Part shown: positions 53,105-61,119 of the stretch, piece after piece
Position numbering within the stretch: the first letter of the stretch is position 1
Layout of the letters: every line of letters begins with the position of its first letter
NCBI GenBank assembly: GCA_002337045.1
Contig: DDFF01000008.1
Span: 248,001-312,000, forward strand
Direction: 5' to 3'
From: Bacteroidetes bacterium UBA1935
GTDB taxonomy: Bacteria; Bacteroidota; Bacteroidia; Chitinophagales; Chitinophagaceae
Length of the DNA: 64,000 nt
The notes under the pieces: model-generated
Database searches by the model: none
Told to the model about the DNA's origin: nothing
The model's input: only the letters and a program-made list of their open reading frames with translations
Made by a program: the position numbers and the translations under genes

Positions 53105-53123
53105 ATTGATAATATTTCAGTAA

Positions 53124-54260
53124 TTATTTCAAAACCTCTGCCAGCTTAGCTGCCAGCTCTTCGCCACGCAGATTTGCACCGATTATGATGCCATTAGGGT
53201 CTACCAGAAAGTTTGCAGGGATAGACTGTACCTCGTAAGAGCGGGCAGCTACAGATTCCCAACCTTTTAAGTCGCTGACATGTGTCCATGTCAATCCATC
53301 TTTCGCAATCGCTTCTTTCCATTTATCCTTATCATCATCCAGCGATACGCCCAATATTGTAAAGTTTTTGTCTTTGAATTGGTTGTATGCAGCCACAACA
53401 TTCGGGTTTTCCTTGCGGCAAGGACCGCACCATGATGCCCAGAAGTCTACAAGTACATATTTGCCTTTGAATGAAGTCAGCGATACTGACTTCCCTTCCG
53501 GTGTTTGCAAATATATTTCAGGTGCAGCAGTACCTATGCCGGGGAGCCCGTTGTCTGCAGGTGCTGCAGGGGTAGCGTATATAGCATTGATTTTTTTGGT
53601 AAAGTCCTGAGCCAGCTTAGCTTTAGGGAAGCGTTTGTTCATACTCGGTATAAACTGCTGAAAATATCCTTTCTCTGACTGAGGGTTAAGAAACTGAACT
53701 GCAAACAGTGCATTAGGCAACGAGGAGGCAGTATCGGCATAGTCTTCGATAAAATTGGTAAGCTTGACATTCATTTCCAGAATGTCATTTTGCACAACCC
53801 CCATCATACTATCATCTCCACGGGCTTTAAAGCTATCCAGAACTATGCCCAGGGTGTTGAAATCCTGCATGTGGTTGCGGATAACAAACAGGAATTTTTG
53901 AAGGCTGACAGCACTTTCAGAGCCGCTTATTGATATGGGCTCAAACGTTGACCAGTTGCTTTTGATGGTAATATTTCCTTTTTCTGCAGAAAGCAAAATT
54001 GTTTTTTTCTTATCTGCACTGAATGTGATACGAAACAGCCCCTCTTCCGGGGTCTTGCCTTCCAGTTCAAACTTTCCGGAGGTGTTAGACTTCACAGAGT
54101 CCAGTATTGTAATTTTATCAATTCCCAGTTCTTCCAGATAAAGGGTTTGTTCCGGCATGCCGTCAATTTCACCTTTTATGGTAAACTGTTTATCACTGTT
54201 TGTGCATGATGCAAATGCTGCGGCAATAAAAACACTTGATAATAATAACCTGAATCGCAT
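53124..54260 (-). CDS. TlpA-like thioredoxin-fold lipoprotein with DUF4369 N-terminal domain
   Basis: A 378-residue lipoprotein (signal ending FASC, Cys19). The N-terminal domain (about 25-120) starts KQFTIKGEIDGMPEQTLYLEEL in parts, typical of DUF4369. A helical middle (about 120-230) is followed by the AhpC/TlpA thioredoxin domain with WASWCGPCRKENP (CGPC near residue 278) and QSIPANFLVDPNG. It should act as a periplasmic thiol-disulfide reductase, for example keeping cysteines reduced for cytochrome c maturation or repairing oxidised proteins. DUF4369-TlpA proteins are very common in Bacteroidota. A TAGGTTTG box lies 20 bases upstream. Confidence 0.92.
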   Translation of the reverse strand: MRFRLLLSSVFIAAAFASCTNSDKQFTIKGEIDGMPEQTLYLEELGIDKITILDSVKSNTSGKFELEGKTPEEGLFRITFSADKKKTILLSAEKGNITIKSNWSTFEPISISGSESAVSLQKFLFVIRNHMQDFNTLGIVLDSFKARGDDSMMGVVQNDILEMNVKLTNFIEDYADTASSLPNALFAVQFLNPQSEKGYFQQFIPSMNKRFPKAKLAQDFTKKINAIYATPAAPADNGLPGIGTAAPEIYLQTPEGKSVSLTSFKGKYVLVDFWASWCGPCRKENPNVVAAYNQFKDKNFTILGVSLDDDKDKWKEAIAKDGLTWTHVSDLKGWESVAARSYEVQSIPANFLVDPNGIIIGANLRGEELAAKLAEVLK

Positions 54261-54280
54261 TAAATTGATTTTTTGCAGTG

Positions 54281-54288
54281 CAAACCTA
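54281..54288 (-). promoter_or_regulatory. TAnnTTTG -7 box for the TlpA-like gene
   Basis: The minus strand reads TAGGTTTG, 20 bases upstream of the ATG. Confidence 0.5.
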
Positions 54289-54417
54289 AATAATTATCTG
54301 TTGTATACAGCTAAATTTAAATAAGTGGTTTATTTTACATACGTCTTACATAATATAATGGCTTAATGACAATTGTCTGACATAATGTATTATTGACTAT
54401 CGGATATTTGCATCATA

Positions 54418-55422
54418 ATGAGATTGAAAGGACTACTAGGTGGATTCATTACGGCTTGCAGTTTGTTTGTAGTATCATGTCAAAAACCTGATGAACCTGT
54501 TGTGCTGCCTCAGGCAAATGGGTCTCAACGGGTAGAAATTGATATGGGTGAAGATTATACCGACCAGTTGTTCTACGATTTTGAAACGAATGCAATTGTT
54601 TACACCAGTCCTATACTTAGTTGGGATCTTGCATTTGAGGCCACACCGAATGGTTACCATGTATTTATGAATGGTGCTGCCAAAGTACTGGCTTACAATA
54701 CCCACCAAACAGATATTACAGCAGTTAATGATGATCCTAAATTGCCTGATAATAAGTGGCTGATGGATGCATCATGCGGATTGCCCGACTCTACAGGTAT
54801 AGGTGAATGGCTGAATGGCGGTTTGAGTAAAAAAGAAGTTTACATTCTGAAACTGGACCCTACACATCATCAGGATACGTTTAAAAAGATACAACTGATA
54901 GCTGTAACAGAAGACAAATACATTTTACAATGTGGAGATTTGAGAGGTAAGAATGTACAAACCATTACACTGCCTAAGAATCAAAACTACAATTACGTAT
55001 ACTATTCGTTTGCAGAGAACACTATCGTAAACCCCGAACCACCTAAAAATACTTGGGATATAGTGTTTACACGATATCGTATTATCTATTATTACCTTAA
55101 TAATTTCGCTTATCCTGTAACAGGGGTACTTCACAATCCTAATAATACCTCTTGCAATGTAGATTCTTTGACGAAGTATGAAGATATTTCTGCAAGCACA
55201 TTGCTCGGCTATAATTTTAAAAAACACAGAGATGTTATAGGCTACGATTGGAAGATTGTAAATATAGACCGCAATAATAACTCTGCTACTTATACAGTAA
55301 ATAAAAGTAAGACTTACACCATCAAAAACAGGAACGGCCATTACTTTAAAATGCGCTTCCTCGATTTCTACAAAAATGGTGTGAAGGGTTACCCTACTTT
55401 TGAGTTTCAACGAATACAATAA
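54418..55422 (+). CDS. HmuY-like lipoprotein with two tandem HmuY-type modules
   Basis: A 334-residue lipoprotein (signal ending FVVSC, Cys21). The segment DQLFYDFETNAIVYTSPI ... SWDLAFEA (about residues 45-80) matches the start of the HmuY fold. The same pattern recurs at about 190-225 as NYVYYSFAENTIVNPEPP ... TWDIVFTRYRI. HmuY binds haem at the cell surface and passes it to the receptor HmuR; histidine or methionine haem ligands cannot be assigned here. No TonB-dependent receptor is adjacent. The gene stands alone between the TlpA-like gene and the lysozyme-like gene and ends in an 18-bp hairpin. Confidence 0.75.
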   Translation: MRLKGLLGGFITACSLFVVSCQKPDEPVVLPQANGSQRVEIDMGEDYTDQLFYDFETNAIVYTSPILSWDLAFEATPNGYHVFMNGAAKVLAYNTHQTDITAVNDDPKLPDNKWLMDASCGLPDSTGIGEWLNGGLSKKEVYILKLDPTHHQDTFKKIQLIAVTEDKYILQCGDLRGKNVQTITLPKNQNYNYVYYSFAENTIVNPEPPKNTWDIVFTRYRIIYYYLNNFAYPVTGVLHNPNNTSCNVDSLTKYEDISASTLLGYNFKKHRDVIGYDWKIVNIDRNNNSATYTVNKSKTYTIKNRNGHYFKMRFLDFYKNGVKGYPTFEFQRIQ

Positions 55423-55430
55423 CATACCTG

Positions 55431-55469
55431 ATAAAGAACAAGGCTCGCAATGCGAGCCTTGTTCTTTAT
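55431..55469. terminator. 18-bp perfect hairpin between convergent genes
   Basis: ATAAAGAACAAGGCTCGC and its exact complement around an AAT loop, between the HmuY-like gene and the lysozyme-like gene; the latter's stop codon starts at its edge. Confidence 0.88.
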
Positions 55470-56371
55470 TATACGATAATCGTGTTTTCGGGTAGTATAT
55501 TGAATGTTCCGTTTTCTACCAGCAGTGCTTCGTTTTCACGTCTGGTTATCAGGCCTTTTTGCTTTTTGGGGTCCCACAGGCGCTTCATGCTGCGCAACTG
55601 AGCGGCAATGCCCTGCAGGTTGCCCGCGGCAATAATTGGTTTCAATGCCTTCATTTCTTTTCTCCGGTCAGTATCATTTATTAGGTAGCCCCTGTTATAT
55701 ACCAAAGATAATATGGCACCTTGCGTATCGGGTGGTAGTTTCTCAATACCGGGATAGGTGCGTTTTACATCGCGTGCGCAAGCGGGGAGCGTGTGCTGAT
55801 AAAAAACCTTTACCGCAGCATCGTAAGATATCTTTACAGACTTAATACCCGGTATAAGGTCTTTGCAAGTTGCTCCTTTTTTGCCACATGTGTTTTGTAA
55901 TAGTGCAAGTTGTGCAGCAGATAGTGTAGTGCCCCACGCATCTGCCAGTTCTTGCTTGCTGCAATAGCCGCAATCGAAGCCGATACCTACTGTAACACCA
56001 CTATCTCCTCCGGGCCATATTGGTGATTGGTATTTTTGATTGTATACATCTTTAGATGTGACTTCTGCATTAACTATTAAGTCCAGCGATTTGGCAGATA
56101 TTACCATAGATGCACCTATTGGAATTGGTGGCAGTTTTGGCTGAATTAAAGCCTCTATTCGGGAAAGAGTTACAGGGCCAACTATACCGTCGTCCCCTAC
56201 ATTTAGTGCGCGCTGTATAGCTTTGATATGTGTGGTAAGGGAAGTGCCCGTTGGTTTAATATTAAGTGCCGTTTCCAGCTTCAGACATGTTTCCATGTCT
56301 ATTACGCCTGTTTGAGTAGCGGCAATATTTTTCTGAATGGCTTTGATACGATCTGTGATGTTTGATGGCAT
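55469..56371 (-). CDS. Lysozyme-like (GH24/pesticin-type) protein with N-terminal peptidoglycan-binding-like repeats
   Basis: A 300-residue protein without a signal peptide. Residues 1-75 contain two similar units (RIKAIQKNIAATQTGVID and HIKAIQRALNVGDDGIVG) resembling peptidoglycan-binding domains. From about residue 88 comes a T4-lysozyme/pesticin-like domain: NAEVTSKDVYNQ (candidate Glu), PGGDSGVTVGIGFDCGY (Asp and Thr), GAILSLVYNRGYL and KGLITRRENEALLV. It should cut the glycan strand of peptidoglycan. With no signal it is either a cytoplasmic cargo for a contractile or other non-classical export route, or a prophage-derived lysin. No phage genes flank it. The C-terminus ends with a hydrophobic NIIV-like tail (ENTIIV). 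Confidence 0.78.
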   Translation of the reverse strand: MPSNITDRIKAIQKNIAATQTGVIDMETCLKLETALNIKPTGTSLTTHIKAIQRALNVGDDGIVGPVTLSRIEALIQPKLPPIPIGASMVISAKSLDLIVNAEVTSKDVYNQKYQSPIWPGGDSGVTVGIGFDCGYCSKQELADAWGTTLSAAQLALLQNTCGKKGATCKDLIPGIKSVKISYDAAVKVFYQHTLPACARDVKRTYPGIEKLPPDTQGAILSLVYNRGYLINDTDRRKEMKALKPIIAAGNLQGIAAQLRSMKRLWDPKKQKGLITRRENEALLVENGTFNILPENTIIV

Positions 56372-56465
56372 GGTAATGTGTTTTAGAGTTTTAAAGAATA
56401 ATAGTAGAGATATATGAAATTAGGGCAATTAACACTATTTTCAAACCTCTGAAAATAATATACAC

Positions 56466-57410
56466 ATGAAAAAGCTGGCATTAGCGCTTTCTTTGTTTGC
56501 CTTTGCAACAGTAGGGCACGCACAGGATAAAACCATTATGAACTATAATGGCCACTGGTATGTACCTGGCGATAATAATCTGGATAAAGAAGCATTGCAG
56601 TATCATCAACTGATAACTGAAAAAGCTGCTTTCGATACCATGGCAAAAGGCAAAGATGTATTTGTGACGCGCACACAATACATGCAAACCATGCAAGGGC
56701 TTGATAAGCTGATGAAAGATGAAATGCTTGTACCAAACAGTATGGAAACTTCAAGCTCGTTGAAAAGCTTTTATGACTTGGCAAAATATCTGAAAATAGT
56801 AGTGCAGGGCAATGATGACTACAGACGTATGCTGAATACGGCAACACAAAGGGTAATAATGGCTCGCAGAGAAGGCGCGTGGAGCAACGAGTTGTTTGCA
56901 TATGTAGTAAAGGAGGCCGTAGTATCGTTGGTGAAGAATTTGAGTGAAAAATCGTCAACAGACATGTTGCTTGCCGCTACAATGGCAGAGCTACAGAAAG
57001 ATGAACGCTACCAAAGCTGCAAGTATAATATTGTAGTAGATAACCGTATGATGGACGACCCTGCCATGCAAATGTTTATCTGCGACAGGATGGAGTATAT
57101 AATGGGTGCTGATATTTATCGCTATCGCGAGAGTACGCCCGGTGTGGTAAGCAACTATGCAAAGCGTAAAAAAGAAAGTGCGGCACTGATGGGCTGGCTG
57201 ATGCAAAGGGTTACTGCTGACAGGTCTAAGTTTATAACAATGGCCGATTTTCAGCACAACCCGGGTAGCAAGCCGAATGAAATATTAGCAAACTTGCAAA
57301 AGAAAAACGACTGGTACATTTTCATCTTCTACAAAGGTGTATTATACTATTCGGATGCATTGCCTAAATGCGAAAACAGTAGTGCGGTGTCTATTATGTA
57401 CAAACCTTAA
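56466..57410 (+). CDS. Hypothetical secreted protein
   Basis: A 314-residue product with a signal peptide (about 1-20, ending VGHAQ). The mature part starts DKTIMNYNGHWYVPGDNNLD, is mostly helical, and is rich in Met and charged residues. No known domain is recognised. The segment WYIFIFYKGVLYYSDALPKC near the C-terminus is a hydrophobic strand pair with one of its few cysteines. It stands alone upstream of the MORN-TonB gene, 74 bases apart, with a hairpin (57435-57463) between. The function cannot be inferred. Confidence 0.7.
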   Translation: MKKLALALSLFAFATVGHAQDKTIMNYNGHWYVPGDNNLDKEALQYHQLITEKAAFDTMAKGKDVFVTRTQYMQTMQGLDKLMKDEMLVPNSMETSSSLKSFYDLAKYLKIVVQGNDDYRRMLNTATQRVIMARREGAWSNELFAYVVKEAVVSLVKNLSEKSSTDMLLAATMAELQKDERYQSCKYNIVVDNRMMDDPAMQMFICDRMEYIMGADIYRYRESTPGVVSNYAKRKKESAALMGWLMQRVTADRSKFITMADFQHNPGSKPNEILANLQKKNDWYIFIFYKGVLYYSDALPKCENSSAVSIMYKP

Positions 57411-57434
57411 GAATATACTTATTACATCTTATAG

Positions 57435-57463
57435 AAAGGCTGCCTGTAAATGGCAGCTTTTTT
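57435..57463 (+). terminator. Hairpin with T-run after the secreted hypothetical gene
   Basis: GCTGCC and GGCAGC pair around a 7-base loop, flanked by AAA-G and TTTTTT, 24 bases past the stop. Confidence 0.75.
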
Positions 57464-57472
57464 GATTTTTTA

Positions 57473-57480
57473 TAGATTTG
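57473..57480 (+). promoter_or_regulatory. TAnnTTTG -7 box immediately before the MORN-TonB gene
   Basis: TAGATTTG ends 4 bases before the ATG at 57485. Transcription from it would begin at or within a base or two of the start codon. Confidence 0.5.
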
Positions 57481-57484
57481 CGCC

Positions 57485-58450
57485 ATGAAAAGAATTCTTT
57501 TTCTACTCATTTGCCTTTCCCCTGTATGTACAATACACGCTCAGGAAACAAAAGATACTATAGAGCATTATTTGGGTTTTACCGGAAGAGTTTGTGAGCC
57601 TCAATATGCCCGCTACTATGAATTAGCTTACAGAGATGGCAATTTTTGGAAAGTGAAAAGATTTTATCTCACTACACAGACTAAAGCAATGGAGGGGTAT
57701 TATGAGAAGTACGAAAATGATACGTTTTCTGTAGAACAGGGTATGTTTTTGAACTATCATAGAAATGGAAAAGTTATGCAAAAGGTGAGGTATAATAATG
57801 GGTTGAAAGAAGGTGTGTTAAAAGGATATGATAGTACTGGTAAGTTGATAGATTCGGGGTTTTATAAAAAAGGAGTGCCATATAAAATACATTATAAGTG
57901 GTCTGATGCTGGTGCTGTTGTATTTAAAGGAGTTTATGATACCACTGGCACGGGAATAGGAGAAGAGCATGAGTATTATGAGGATGGTTCCTTGTCCTCC
58001 TACGGTAAAACGGGGCCAAACGGCCTGAAAGATAGTATATGGACTTATTATTATATTAATGGGAGGATAAGTAGCAAGGAAACTTATGTTAAGGATTCTA
58101 TGATAACTATGGTTTGTTACAATCCTGACGGAACGGTAAGCAGCAAAGATTGTGAGATAATGATTATGCCCGAACCGACATTTGATATAGCCAAGCATTT
58201 GCTAGAGAACTTACATTATCCTGATGATGCAAAGAATAATTATATAGAAGGAAGTATTACTGTTCAGTTTGTTGTTACTAAAAGTGGTGAGTTGAAGGAC
58301 ATTAAAAGTATCGGCAAGTATGTAGGAGGTGGTTGTGACGAGGAGGCAATCCGCGTAGTAAAAATCATGCCTAAATGGAAGCCCGGTAAATTGCATAACA
58401 GGCCTATGGATATTTATTATGCACAACGAATTTCCTTTCGATTAGAATAA
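57485..58450 (+). CDS. MORN-like repeat protein with C-terminal TonB domain
   Basis: A 321-residue exported protein (signal peptide about 1-20, ending IHAQ). Residues about 70-215 hold MORN/YwqK-like repeats (GMFLNYHRNGKVMQKVRYNN, GVLKGYDSTGKLIDSGFY, GEEHEYYEDGSLSSYGK). The last 80 residues are a clear TonB C-terminal domain: GSITVQFVVTKSGELKDIKS, DEEAIRVVKIMPKWKPGK and a final ISFRLE. Such proteins lack the N-terminal membrane anchor of true TonB, so an energising role is doubtful; they may bind outer-membrane receptors or peptidoglycan. It is transcribed alone, upstream of atpD. Confidence 0.85.
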   Translation: MKRILFLLICLSPVCTIHAQETKDTIEHYLGFTGRVCEPQYARYYELAYRDGNFWKVKRFYLTTQTKAMEGYYEKYENDTFSVEQGMFLNYHRNGKVMQKVRYNNGLKEGVLKGYDSTGKLIDSGFYKKGVPYKIHYKWSDAGAVVFKGVYDTTGTGIGEEHEYYEDGSLSSYGKTGPNGLKDSIWTYYYINGRISSKETYVKDSMITMVCYNPDGTVSSKDCEIMIMPEPTFDIAKHLLENLHYPDDAKNNYIEGSITVQFVVTKSGELKDIKSIGKYVGGGCDEEAIRVVKIMPKWKPGKLHNRPMDIYYAQRISFRLE

Positions 58451-58495
58451 TATATAGGTATATTTCTAATTAAAGCTTTTTTATCCTATTTTCCT

Positions 58496-58526
58496 TTTGC
58501 ATTTTGCATCTATAACCTTACCTTTG
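58496..58526 (+). promoter_or_regulatory. Bacteroidota-type promoter of atpDC
   Basis: TTTG (58496-58499), 19 bases, then TACCTTTG (58519-58526), a full match to both elements at standard spacing. The leader before the atpD ATG is about 75 bases. Confidence 0.75.
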
Positions 58527-58604
58527 CGCCAAAATTGGGTGAAATGCATGCATTTTTGCCCGAATATGTTGTTAAAATTTAGTCTTTTTATATAATCGAA
58601 TCTT

Positions 58605-60110
58605 ATGCCAAACGTTGGTAAAATCAAGCAAATCATCGGTCCGGTAATTGACGTGCACTTCAGTGCAGAAAATAAGCTGCCCGAAATCTACAACGCGTTA
58701 GAGTTGACACGCCCTAACGGTGAGAAACTGGTATTGGAAGTACAGCAGCACCTTGGTGAGGATAGCGTACGTTGCGTAGCGATGGACGGTACCGAAGGTC
58801 TGGTACGTGGTATGGAAGTAGTAGATACAGGAAAAGCGATTGCAATGCCAATCGGTGAGCAAATCAATGGTCGTCTGTTCAACGTAACAGGTGACGCTAT
58901 CGATGGTTTGCCTCAGCCAAATAAAGCCAACGGCCGTCCGATACATGCTAAACCTCCTAAATTTGAAAACCTGAGTACAGCATCAGAGATCCTGTTCACT
59001 GGTATCAAAGTTATCGATCTGATTGAACCATACGCAAAAGGTGGTAAAATCGGTCTGTTTGGTGGTGCGGGTGTAGGTAAAACCGTATTGATTCAGGAGC
59101 TGATCAACAACATCGCAAAAGCATACTCTGGTTTATCAGTGTTTGCAGGTGTTGGTGAGCGTACACGTGAAGGTAATGACCTGATGCGTGAGATGATTGA
59201 AGCCGGCATCGTTAAATACGGTGAGAAATTCCTGCACAGCATGGAAGAAGGTGGCTGGGATCTGTCTGTAGTAGATACAGAACAATTGAAAGACTCTAAA
59301 GCTACATTCGTATTCGGTCAGATGAACGAACCGCCGGGTGCACGTGCACGTGTGGCGCTGTCTGGTCTTACAATGGCAGAATACTTCCGTGATGGTGATG
59401 GTACAGGTAAAGGTAAAGACATCCTGTTCTTCGTAGATAATATCTTCCGTTTCACGCAGGCTGGTTCTGAGGTATCGGCACTTTTGGGTCGTATGCCATC
59501 AGCGGTGGGTTACCAACCTACACTGGCTACAGAAATGGGTCTGATGCAAGAGCGTATCACGTCAACTAAAAATGGTTCAATCACTTCCGTACAGGCGGTA
59601 TACGTACCTGCGGATGACTTGACCGATCCGGCGCCGGCAACAACATTTGCCCACCTGGATGCTACAACGGTATTGAGTCGTAAGATTGCCGATCTTGGTA
59701 TCTATCCTGCGGTGGATCCTCTGGATTCTACATCTCGTATCCTGACTCCATTGATAGTTGGTGAAGCACACTACACTTGTGCCAACCGCGTGAAACTGAT
59801 ACTGCAACGCTATAAAGAACTGCAGGATATCATCGCTATCCTTGGTATGGATGAACTGAGCGACGATGATAAAATGACAGTACAACGTGCACGTAAAGTA
59901 CAACGTTTCCTGTCTCAGCCATTCCACGTGGCAGAGCAGTTTACTGGTCTGAAAGGTGTACTGGTACCAATCGAAGAAACTATCCGTGGTTTCAACATGA
60001 TTATGGATGGTGAAGTAGATGAGTATCCTGAAGCAGCGTTCAACCTGGTAGGTACTATCGATGACGCGATAGCTAAGGGTAAAAAACTGATGGAACAAGC
60101 TAAAAACTAA
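58605..60110 (+). CDS. atpD: F0F1 ATP synthase subunit beta
   Basis: A 501-residue catalytic subunit of the F1 sector. The P-loop is GGAGVGKTVLIQEL near residues 155-168. GERTREGNDL, MNEPPGARARVALSGLT in parts, and the conserved VDNIFRFTQAGSEVSALLGR stretch follow; the DELSDDD region lies near the C-terminus. It binds nucleotide and makes ATP on the inner side of the membrane. atpC follows 55 bases later and no other ATP synthase gene is nearby, as usual in Bacteroidota, where atpD-atpC are apart from the atpBEFHAG cluster. Base composition is slightly higher in GC, fitting high expression. Confidence 0.98.
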   Translation: MPNVGKIKQIIGPVIDVHFSAENKLPEIYNALELTRPNGEKLVLEVQQHLGEDSVRCVAMDGTEGLVRGMEVVDTGKAIAMPIGEQINGRLFNVTGDAIDGLPQPNKANGRPIHAKPPKFENLSTASEILFTGIKVIDLIEPYAKGGKIGLFGGAGVGKTVLIQELINNIAKAYSGLSVFAGVGERTREGNDLMREMIEAGIVKYGEKFLHSMEEGGWDLSVVDTEQLKDSKATFVFGQMNEPPGARARVALSGLTMAEYFRDGDGTGKGKDILFFVDNIFRFTQAGSEVSALLGRMPSAVGYQPTLATEMGLMQERITSTKNGSITSVQAVYVPADDLTDPAPATTFAHLDATTVLSRKIADLGIYPAVDPLDSTSRILTPLIVGEAHYTCANRVKLILQRYKELQDIIAILGMDELSDDDKMTVQRARKVQRFLSQPFHVAEQFTGLKGVLVPIEETIRGFNMIMDGEVDEYPEAAFNLVGTIDDAIAKGKKLMEQAKN

Positions 60111-60165
60111 GTTGATTAGTTGACTTGTTGATAGGTTTGTTTTTTTGACTTTTGAATTTGCTACA

Positions 60166-60420
60166 ATGCAATTAGATATATTAACACCCGAACACAAAGT
60201 ATATAGCGGTACAGTTTACGGCGTTCAGTTGCCGGGTATCGAGGGCTATTTCGAGATTCTCGAAAACCACGCACCAATCATTGCTACGCTTGGTAAGGGT
60301 AAAATGAAAATACTGAAAGACAAGAATACCACTGAGCGTTACGAAATCTCAGGTGGCTTTGTAGAGGTATTGAACAATAAAGCTAGTGTGCTGATAGAAA
60401 GCGCGGTAGCTATTGATTAA
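60166..60420 (+). CDS. atpC: F0F1 ATP synthase subunit epsilon
   Basis: An 84-residue protein: the N-terminal beta-sandwich of subunit epsilon (MQLDILTPEHKVYSGTVYGV, PGIEGYFEILENHAPIIATL in parts, and FVEVLNNKASVLIESA). The C-terminal two-helix inhibitory domain is missing, as in many Bacteroidota. It couples the rotor to the F1 sector. The start is the ATG at 60166; an in-frame TTG at 60145 would add seven residues not found in the family. It is ended by a perfect hairpin at 60447-60478. Confidence 0.94.
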   Translation: MQLDILTPEHKVYSGTVYGVQLPGIEGYFEILENHAPIIATLGKGKMKILKDKNTTERYEISGGFVEVLNNKASVLIESAVAID

Positions 60421-60446
60421 TACCACTCTTGTGGATAACTTTTTGC

Positions 60447-60478
60447 AAATACCCCGTGATATCACGGGGTATTTTGTT
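60447..60478 (+). terminator. Hairpin terminator of atpDC
   Basis: AAATACCCCGTGAT and ATCACGGGGTATTT form a perfect 14-bp stem, followed by T-rich sequence. Confidence 0.88.
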
Positions 60479-60552
60479 GTATGTAAGTATTGACTTGAGC
60501 ATAAATTGGCTTTAACTTTAGGTTATTGTTAACTATTTAAATTTTTAAAGTC

Positions 60553-61011
60553 ATGAAAACAGTTCTCTTCACAGCATTGCTGGCAGTATTTGCATTTGCC
60601 ACAAAAGCACAAACTATCACCATCAAAAACACATCTTCGTGTACAGTCAATTACTATCTGGCTGCGGGATCACCTACATGTTCTACTTCTTACAACACGG
60701 TTAATTACGCAATTCCGCCTGCTACAGTAGTCACGTTTACATTCGGCACTGCTACATGGAGTGGCTCTGCTCCTGCAGCTGGTTCTGTATGGACATTTAT
60801 CAAAGAATGGAACCCATGCGGACCTTACACATGGATGTCGCCTACCTGTAGTGGTACACCTAATCAGAATGTTTGTGCAGTAGGTATTCCTTGCTCTTCA
60901 TTGCCACTTACGTCGTGTATGGTAACAAATACATCATGTAATACGTGCAGTGCCATCAAAACCCAATGGACAAATCTTGGCGGTGGCAGTGCGCAGGTGC
61001 TTATATGGTAA
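60553..61011 (+). CDS. Small cysteine-rich secreted protein
   Basis: A 152-residue protein with a signal peptide (about 1-19, ending TKAQ). The mature part starts TITIKNTSSCTVNYYLAAGS, is rich in Thr, Ser and Pro, and has about eleven cysteines, including CNTCSAIKTQW near the C-terminus. The pattern suggests a small disulfide-stabilised beta-sandwich exposed in the periplasm or outside. I recognise no family. It stands alone between atpC and the permease gene and has a hairpin at 61035-61065. Confidence 0.7.
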   Translation: MKTVLFTALLAVFAFATKAQTITIKNTSSCTVNYYLAAGSPTCSTSYNTVNYAIPPATVVTFTFGTATWSGSAPAAGSVWTFIKEWNPCGPYTWMSPTCSGTPNQNVCAVGIPCSSLPLTSCMVTNTSCNTCSAIKTQWTNLGGGSAQVLIW

Positions 61012-61034
61012 TCCATCAATCCGCATACATACAT

Positions 61035-61065
61035 AAAGGCCTTTCCAACAGGAGGGGCTTTTTTG
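61035..61065 (+). terminator. Hairpin with T-run after the cysteine-rich gene
   Basis: AAAGGCCTTTCC pairs with GGAGGGGCTTT (three G-U pairs) around an AACA loop, followed by a T-run, 23 bases past the stop. Confidence 0.7.
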
Positions 61066-61089
61066 TTTTCGGCACTGCAGCATAAAGGT

Positions 61090-61097
61090 TATATTTG
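61090..61097 (+). promoter_or_regulatory. TAnnTTTG -7 box for the LolC/E-like gene
   Basis: TATATTTG matches the -7 consensus, 22 bases upstream of the TTG start at 61120. Confidence 0.5.
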
Positions 61098-61119
61098 AAG
61101 GGTAAAGCAGCATACTTAG

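Noticed and set aside
60145..60165. TTG start for atpC giving seven extra residues
   Set aside because: Family members begin at the residue encoded by ATG 60166, and the upstream segment is not conserved.
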